Part shown: positions 9,822-17,274 of the stretch, in pieces
Layout of the letters: the number at the start of each line of letters is the position of its first letter
Numbering within the stretch: position 1 is the stretch's first letter
Source of the DNA: Acephala macrosclerotiorum
Taxonomy: Eukaryota; Ascomycota; Leotiomycetes; Helotiales; Mollisiaceae
Length of the DNA stretch: 17,274 bases
Direction of reading: 5' to 3'
Assembly: GCA_014904845.1 (NCBI GenBank)
Contig: MU119737.1
Span: 5,559-22,832, forward strand
Translations under genes and position numbers: made by a program
Notes under the pieces: model-generated
Database searches by the model: none
Seen by the model: the letters and a program-made list of their open reading frames with translations, nothing else
Told to the model about the DNA's origin: nothing

Positions 9822-10229
9822 CTAGTAATTCTTTTTTTGTAATAAGAATTAATCCAATTCAATTATTTAAAAAACGTTATTATTCTCTTTTTTTATTGTA
9901 GTTCGTTAATACGTAAAACTCGCTAATATTTCAATGTAAAAATCATGTGATTAAACTTTGAAAACAACGCTAATAAACTAGTACTATTCTTGAAATTCGT
10001 CGAAGATTATAAGCGTCGAGATTAGAATAATTTCTTTTTTTTTGATCTTATAAATCAAACAATTATAGAATTCGAAATATAACGAAAAAAAAAAAAAAAT
10101 TTTTTTTTTTTTAATAAATATTTTTTTTTAGTTTTTTGTATTGTTTTTATTATTTTCTTTTTTTTTAATTTATTTCTCTATTCGAATTTTAAAGTAATTC
10201 GTATTTAGAAACTTTTTCAAAATTTTATT
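9822..10229 (-). other. Copia 3' non-coding segment between pol and the 3' LTR
   Basis: About 400 bp between the last RNase H codons recognised and the 3' LTR. On the minus strand a purine run (CAAAAAAAGAA, positions 9839-9829) lies seven bases from the LTR edge and is a weak candidate for the polypurine tract. Much of this part is less AT-saturated than the rest of the body (9822-10070 keeps many non-CpG C and G). Nothing else was recognised. Confidence 0.45.
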
Positions 10230-11290
10230 AAATATTAATTTTATTATAATATTTATTAAATTATTTTAATTATTGATTTATCGAATTTTTTGTAATTTTT
10301 TACGTATATACGATTAATAAAAAACTATAATATCGATTATAAAACGCTTTTTTTTGATCGTTTTTAATTTGATTAAATATTCGTATAACGAATATAAATT
10401 TATATAAACGATTATCGAAATTTTAAAAAAATCGAATTATTAAATAATTATATTAATAATAAATTCGATTGCGATTATTATATCGATTTTTTTTATTATA
10501 CTATATATTTCAAAAATTAAAACGTTTTTAATAACGCGTTTACTTTTAATAGAATTATAATAAATAAAAAAAATTTTAATTTCGAATTTTTTATCGTTCA
10601 ATTGATATTTATTTGTTAAAATAATTTTATATTTAATTTAAAAATTAAATTTTTTATTATTTGTAAATAAATTATTAATAAAAACGAAAAATTTCATTAT
10701 AAATAAATCGAAAATAATATATTTGAATTCTCGATTCAAATTTTTAATTTATTATTTTAATTTTTTATTCAATATAATAATTTTTTTTTCTATTGAATTT
10801 TAATATTAAATAATAATAAATAAATCGAAAATTGTTTCAAATTAATAAATTGTAATAATATAAACTTTTTTAATTTATTATTTTTAGTATTTAATTTGAA
10901 AATTAAATAATTTAATATTTATTAATTTAATTTTTTTGTTTTAATCTTTTTATCGTAATTGAATTATATTTTCAAATTAAATTAAAATACATTTATTGAA
11001 AATCAATAGTATTTTTAGTATTAAAACTTTTTTAAATTTAATCAAAAATTTAATTCTATTAAATTCGTTTTTCTCGAGAATAGAAATTTTTTTTTCTATT
11101 AAAATAAACGTATTATCGATTTACATTTTAATAACGTCGAAAATTTTTTTAATAATTATAATTAGAAAATAAAAATCGTATATCGATATAATTATAAATA
11201 ATTTCTTTTTATAATATTTGTAATACGTAATTTATTAATGTATTTTTATTTTTGTAATTTTATATAAAAATTTTAAAATAATTATAATTG
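10230..11290 (-). pseudogene. Copia pol remnant: reverse transcriptase and RNase H
   Basis: Read on the minus strand, the codons keep the motif order of a fungal Copia polymerase in one unbroken frame. A trace of the LYG...HWW motif lies at about 11270-11240, where the two Trp codons are now TAA TAA. The catalytic Asp-Asp lies at 11117-11112 and now reads Asp-Asn. A FDL segment follows at about 10820. RNase H starts with the DxSFxNN motif near 10676, whose catalytic Asp is now Asn. KRV and LxxE are at about 10533-10509 with Glu kept. The second RNase H Asp (10400-10398) also reads Asn. The end resembles RWIN...DNLADAMTK near 10285-10240, with Trp and Gln as stops. Distances between these codons are multiples of three (441, 165 and 276 bases), so there is no frameshift. 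The enzyme would copy element RNA into DNA and degrade the RNA strand. It is inactive here. The call rests on recalled family motifs, not on a search. Confidence 0.8.
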
Positions 11291-14200
11291 TATTTAATAA
11301 ATATAAATAGTAAATTTCTTTCGATAAACGTATTAAAATAAATTGTTAAAAGTTTATTATAAATTGAATATAAATTTAAATAATATTATAAAATTATATT
11401 TTAATTCTTTTACTTAAAAATTAAATTAAAAAAAAGTATTAAAATAATAATTAATTATTAATTAATTTTTTAAATTGTCGAAAATTGTATAAAATTTTTT
11501 TTTTTTTTTTTGTCGTTGTATTTTTGAATTATTAATTTCGATTTTTTGTAAAAAGTATCGATAGTTTTACTTTTAATTTCATTGATTAATTTCGAATTAA
11601 AAATTCGAATTTTAATATATTTATTAAAATTATATTAAACGAAATTAAAAACTTTTTTTATAATTAAATTATCGATTTTTTTTTTTAAAATACTTTGAAT
11701 AATTGTTCAAAAATTGTAATTATATTTTTTTTTCGTAATTTTAATAATAATTTTATATTTTTTTTTTTTTATTTATTATAAAAATTATAAAGATTTTAAT
11801 TTTTTCGACGATAATAATAAAAAATTGATTATTGAAATTTTTGTAATTTTTTTTTATCGTTTTCAATAAAATTATAATATTTATTTTATTTAAATTTTTT
11901 ATTATATACGTTTTTATTTCGTAATTTTTTTAAACGTTTTCAATTACGTTTTTTGATTAATTTTTCGTTTGTTTTATTCGATTAAAAAAATTCAAAAAAA
12001 AAAAATTTTAATCAAAAAATAATAAATTTTTTTTTTAATTTTTTTAATTATTTTTTTGATTATTAATTCGATTATAAATTTTTAATACTTTTTTTTCTAT
12101 ATAATAAAATTTAACGATTGTTAAACGAAAATTAATCGATTTATAAAATATATTAATCGTATATATTTTTCTATTTATTACTAATAATTTATATAATTTT
12201 TTTTATTCGTTTTTTTTATATCAAATGCGTATTTTCGATAGTATTAATAAATTTAATATAGATTTCGTATTTGAATTATTTTTTATTGTAAACGTATTAT
12301 TAATTTAACGTTAAATATATAAACGACGTATTTTTTTAATAATTATTCGAATTATTTCAATTTTTTTAATAATTAATAACGACGAAATATCGTTACTAGT
12401 TATTTTAAAGTAAATTTCAAAGATTAATAATATAAATATAATATTGTTCGATTTTATCGAATTGTTAATAATTTTAATTACTCTTTGTAAAATTATATTT
12501 TTATTGATTTATTTTTCGATTAATTCGTCGTAAATGATTTTGTAAGTTCAATGTAATAAAATATAGTATTTTTTTACTTTTTTTATATTATTATAAATTT
12601 CAATAAATACTTTTTTAATTTTAATTATTATTATTTTAACGTTTTATTAAAACTCTATAAAGAAATTTTTTTTTAACGTCGTAAACAATATAATCTAATA
12701 ATTTTTAATATATATCGATTTAATATATACGTAATATATTTTATATTATTTTCGTAGATATATTTTTTATAAATCTAATAATTTGAAATATTATAAACGA
12801 ATTTATTACTTGTAAAATTAATTTTTTATTTAAATATAAAATGTCGATAATAATCGAATAATTAAATTCGTAATTATTTTTTAAAATAAATTTGAATTTT
12901 TCAAATAATTATTTATATATTTAATAATAATAATAATATTTAATAAAATATTAAATATATTTAATATTTATATTATAATTAATTTATTGAAAAACTTTTA
13001 TAAAACGTTATATCGATAAATAATTAAAACGTTTATATAATTAATATAATTTTATAGTAATAAAATGATTTTAAATTAATTTTTTTTTGATTAATATAGT
13101 AATATTTATAAGTAATTTTATTTTTTTACAATAAAAACGATTTTATTTTTTTAAATTAAAATATTCTTTAAATTATCGAATTTTATATTTATAATATTTA
13201 TATTTTAAATACAAAATAAAAAAAATATATTTATAAAAATAACGTAAAAAATAATAATATTTAATAAAATATCGATTCAAATAATTCTTTGTAATAAAAC
13301 AATACTTTTATTAAAGCGAATCTTATAAATTTCAATCGTAAATATATTTAATTAAATATTAATATTAAATCTTTATAGTACTATAAATTGCAATTGATCA
13401 ATAATTAATATTTTAACGATTTTATTATTCGATATAATTTTTTAAAAAACTTTTAAAAAATATTAATTTTTAAAAATAAAAAATAAATATTAATTTAATT
13501 CAAATAATTCGAATTATAATAATAAAATATTGAATATATTTTCTCTCGTAATAATATAATAAGTAAATTAATTATTTAAAATAATTATTATTTACATATT
13601 ATCGATTTTTTAAAATTTAATAATATAATTTTTATTTTCATTTTCTATTTTTATATTTATTAATAATTAATCAATTTTTATTATTTAAATATTTTTCAAT
13701 AAACTTTCTATTTTTTTGATTTTAATAAAAAAACTCTAATAATAAATTATTATAATATTTCGATTTATTATATATTGAATTGATTATCGAAATTTTATAT
13801 ATATTTATTATTGTTTTTTTATCGTATATTTTATAGATTAATATTTCGATTTACTACAAATATAGTATTTCTTTTAATATAATCCTTTTTAAAATCTATA
13901 ATTTCTATAATATCTATTTCGAAAAAATTTTCGATTTCAATATTCTCGATTTTATTCTCGATCGCGTTTTTTATTTCGTTTTCTATAAATACAATCGATT
14001 TAATTTTAATCGAATTCGTTTTTTTTTTAATTTTAAAAAATAAAATTTAATTTATATTATTATATTTCACGCGATCGCGTTATAATACTTATTGTTGATT
14101 GTAATTCAATGTAAACGTTTTTAAAAATATTAATAAATTTATAGAAAATAAAATTGCACTTTTTAATATTTTAATAAATATTAATAATTTAATTTCGCAA

Positions 14201-15739
14201 ATTATATTTCGTTTAATATTTCAATAATAAATTTAATTGAATCTTTTAAAATTAATCGAAAAATATTTGTAAATAATTTAATTTAATTTTTGTTAAATTC
14301 GTCGTAATAATTTTTATTAAAATTATTTCTTTTTATAAAAATATATATAATTAACAATTTTTTTTCATTTCAAAATAAATTTTTATTATTATTATTAATA
14401 TAATAAAATCGAAATATTTTCTTAAAAATTTATCGAAATAAAATTAATAAAAAATATTTTATTATATTGATTTTAAAGTAATTCGATTTTATTACAATAA
14501 TTATAAAAAATCGACAATTTGCGATTAAAAATATCGTATAATTTTTTATTATACTTTTTATTATTAATATAAATTTTTATTAAATCTCTAAATAATTTAA
14601 TAAAAATAATTTATAAATTGTTATATTAATTTAATTATTAATAAATAAATTGAATATTTTGTATTGTATTAAACAAATTCGTATTTGTAAAAAAAATTGT
14701 AATAAAAAAAATATAAAAAGTAATCGTAGAAATAATCGTATTCGTAGTAAAAAAATTCGTATTAATAATTAAAATCGTAAAAATAATTACACTTTGAATA
14801 TTAAATACTAATATTGAAATACTTTAATTTATTAAATAAATTAATCGATTTTATCGAGAAAATCTTTTTTTATTGTTTTTTAATTAATCGATAATTTTTT
14901 TTTATATTCATTTATAGAATTTCTTTTATTGAAAAACTTTTTTCAAATTATCGATAATAAATTTTTTATTTTTCAATATTCAAACTCTATAAATGTACAA
15001 AAAGTCTCGTAAACAATAAATAAACTTTTTGTATATTAAACGTAAAATTTTTTATAAATAATCTTTGAAATTCTCTTAAAAATATTTTTATAAATTGCAA
15101 TTAAAATATTTTTTTTCTTTATATATTTTAAAACGATAAAAAATATATTTATTTAATATTTTTTTATTGAAATTTTTTTTATTCGTAAAATCGAAATTTT
15201 TTTTTTATTTGTTTTTATCGTAAAAAAATTTAATTTTAAATAAATTTACTATTTTAAAAAATAATTATATAATAAATAATAAAAAAATTGAAAGTTTTAA
15301 TTTGAATTCAAGTAAATATTATTATTAATATTTATATACTTTTAATCAAATAACAAATAAAAACGTAAAACTTCTTTTAAAAATTCGTTTTTAATATAAA
15401 TTCAAATAAATTAATACAAATTTAAAATTGTTTTTACGTTTTTTTATTCGTTTTTTGTAAACGTTATTATTTTGCGTAATAAATGCAAATTTAAAAAATA
15501 AATATAAATTTGAAATCGCTTTTATATTATTCTTTTTAAGTCTTTAATAATCTCGATATTTTTAGCGCGTTTTTATAAGAAAGTTCTTGTAGATTTTCGT
15601 TTTTTCAAAAATACGTTAATTATTTTAAGTATTTTTTTACAAAAAACAAATTATTTAAAAAATTTTTTTTTTTTGTAAATTAGTTTTTTTTAAATAGAAA
15701 TTTAATTGTTTTGTAATTAATTGAACAATTATTAATCAA
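11291..15739 (-). pseudogene. Expected gag, protease and integrase part of the Copia element, not resolved
   Basis: By position this should hold the gag and integrase regions, read from right to left, with the primer-binding site next to 15739. The stretch is closed by stops and I could not pick out a zinc knuckle or integrase motif with confidence. Plus-strand T runs predominate, consistent with a purine-rich minus sense strand. The minus-strand sequence adjacent to the 5' LTR (starting ATTGATTAAT) shows no obvious match to a tRNA 3' end; mutation may have erased it. Segments near 15540-15620 retain more non-CpG C and G than the rest. Confidence 0.5.
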
Positions 15740-15947
15740 TATTAATATTACTAAAGATACTTATTATTAGTAATAAACTAAAAACGAAATAAACAAATAA
15801 ATTAAATAATTCATTGATTGATTCTAAATTGTAAATTTAATAAATACGTAAAAATTGAAAAATATAATCTCAACTCTAGCGCAAGCGGTACTAGTTCCGA
15901 TCTGGTCTAGTGTCGCACGTGACTACTAAACTAATATTGTATTCATA
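15740..15947 (-). repeat. Right LTR of the Copia element (5' LTR in element sense)
   Basis: 208 bp, gapless match to 9614-9821. Identical core at 15875-15922 with CACGTG at 15916-15921. The edge at 15946-15947 and the matching bases at 9820-9821 differ by C/T, as expected if the original terminus was CA. Confidence 0.92.
15916..15921. promoter_or_regulatory. CACGTG palindrome in the right LTR
   Basis: Same site as in the left LTR. This is the 5' LTR in element sense, so any promoter would have acted from here toward lower coordinates. Confidence 0.3.
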
Positions 15948-15952
15948 TAATT
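15948..15952. repeat. Target site duplication of the Copia element (right)
   Basis: TAATT directly after the right LTR, identical to 9609-9613. Confidence 0.85.
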
Positions 15953-17274
15953 ATATAATATTTATTTTATTTTTAAAACGAACGTTAATATATTTATCGT
16001 TTAATTAAATTAAATAATAATAAAAATTTTTAACGTTTTAATTATTTATTAATTTGTTTAAATACGATTATTTAATTTCGAAATTAAATATATTAAAAAA
16101 AGTATTTATATTATTATAAATAAATTATTTAAAAAATTATAAATAAAAAATATTAATTTAAAAAAAGAAAATATTAATAAATTTATTATAATTAAATTTA
16201 ATTATATTAAAATAATTTTAATTTTAATTAAAAAATTAAAAATAAATTATTTATAATTAAAAATAAATACGTAAAACGAAAAAATTTATTTAAATTTAAA
16301 AAAAAAAATTTAAATTTAAATTTAATATTTTTAATTTTTAATATTAATTATATTTTTTATATATATTATATTAATAATTTTTAAAAATAAAATTTTATAA
16401 ATTCATTTAAAAATTTATTAATTATAATATTTAAAAAAAATATTATAAAAAAATATTATTAAATATTATTTATTTTAATTTATTTTATACAATTTAAAAT
16501 AATATATAATAATTATAATTAAATTATATAATAAATTTAAATATATTAAAAAAAAATATATATATAAAAATAAAAAATTTTTTATAATAAATTATATTAA
16601 TTATTAATATAAAAAAAAAATAAAAAATAAAAAAAATTTATATTTTGAAAAAATAATTTTATTATTTTATTATATTAAAATAAACGTAATTAAATTTTTT
16701 TAATTAAATTAAAATTAAAATTATTTATAATATTATTTATAAATATAACGTTTTTAAATAAATAAAATTAAATAAAAAAATTAAATTTAAAAAAATTATT
16801 ATTATATTAATTATTTTAATACAAAAAAATAAAAAGAATTAATTAAAATATTTATTTATTATTTTATATAAATTATAATAAAAAAACGATTTTATTTATT
16901 AAAATTTTTTTAATTAAAACGAAATATATAATCGAGTAAATTTTTTTAAATTAAAAATTAAATAAATTAAAATATAAAACGAAAATATAAAAAAATTAAA
17001 ATTAAAAAAAAAAAAATAATTATAAATAAAATTAAACGTATTTTAATATTTATTATTAAATATGAAAAAAATTAATTCGAAGAAAAAATTTTATTTTAAT
17101 ATATAATATTAATTTTATTAATTAAAATATATTTAAAAATATTAAATTATTATATAAATAATTAAATTTATATTAAATTTATTAAATAAATTAATTAAAA
17201 AAATAAATAAAATAATAATTTAAAAATTATATATAAAAATTCGTTTAAAAAAATTCATTAAAAAAATGAATATT
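15953..17274. other. RIP-saturated AT flank, no recognisable gene
   Basis: Nearly pure A and T, again with C and G mostly in CpG, and frequent stops in all frames. This is the continuation of the sequence into which the Copia element inserted. No gene, RNA or repeat edge was recognised. Confidence 0.6.

Larger units (their letters stand above)
9614..15947 (-). mobile_element. Full-length, RIP-killed Ty1/Copia LTR retrotransposon
   Basis: A 6334-bp element with two 208-bp direct LTRs (9614-9821 and 15740-15947), flanked by a perfect TAATT duplication. The LTR ends are TA...ACA and TA...ATA, explained as mutated TG...CA. Minus-strand codons near 11280-10230 retain Copia reverse transcriptase and RNase H motifs, so the element is transcribed right to left: 15740-15947 is its 5' LTR and 9614-9821 its 3' LTR. 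The length is typical of a complete Copia element. The body is less mutated than the surrounding desert: non-CpG C remains in many places. It has many in-frame stops and lost catalytic residues, so it cannot be active. The reading order gag, integrase, reverse transcriptase, RNase H is expected for Copia, but only the last two were read here. Confidence 0.9.

Noticed and set aside
9614..15947. Copia element oriented on the plus strand
   Set aside because: Reverse transcriptase and RNase H motifs appear in order only on the minus strand, near the left end, and the T-rich plus strand agrees with a purine-rich minus sense strand.
1..17274. Mitochondrial genome, apicomplexan or other intrinsically AT-rich genome, with the G/C motifs as yeast-like GC clusters
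   Set aside because: The mutated and unmutated copies of the same repeat, the transition-only LTR differences and the nuclear-type Copia element point to RIP in a filamentous ascomycete. No mitochondrial gene or tRNA was seen.

Overview
The window looks like one AT-rich, repeat-filled block from the nuclear genome of a filamentous ascomycete (Pezizomycotina). It contains no intact gene. Most of it is almost only A and T, and the surviving C and G lie mostly in CpG. This fits repeat-induced point mutation (RIP) acting on both strands at CpA, CpT and CpC while largely sparing CpG. The strongest evidence is a roughly 1.1-kb repeat present twice: a mutated copy at 104-1202 and a nearly unmutated copy at 6320-7401. 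The two align mainly through C>T and G>A changes. The genus cannot be read from this window.

Layout: 1-103 is AT-rich flank. 104-1202 is mutated copy A. 1203-6319 is a saturated AT desert with no recognisable gene. 6320-7401 is copy B, the only stretch of ordinary base composition; it is non-coding and rich in palindromes and hairpins, with two internal units of about 200 bp. 7402-9608 is another AT desert. 9614-15947 is a complete but dead Ty1/Copia LTR retrotransposon on the minus strand, with two 208-bp LTRs and a perfect 5-bp target duplication (TAATT). 15953-17274 is AT-rich flank.

The Copia element can be read through its mutations. Minus-strand codons between about 11280 and 10230 still carry the order of motifs of a Copia reverse transcriptase followed by RNase H, all in one frame but with many stops. 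Several catalytic Asp codons now read Asn.

The degree of mutation suggests layers in time: the old saturated background (including copy A), then the Copia insertion (moderately mutated), then copy B (essentially unmutated). No tRNA, rRNA, CRISPR array or functional protein-coding gene was seen.
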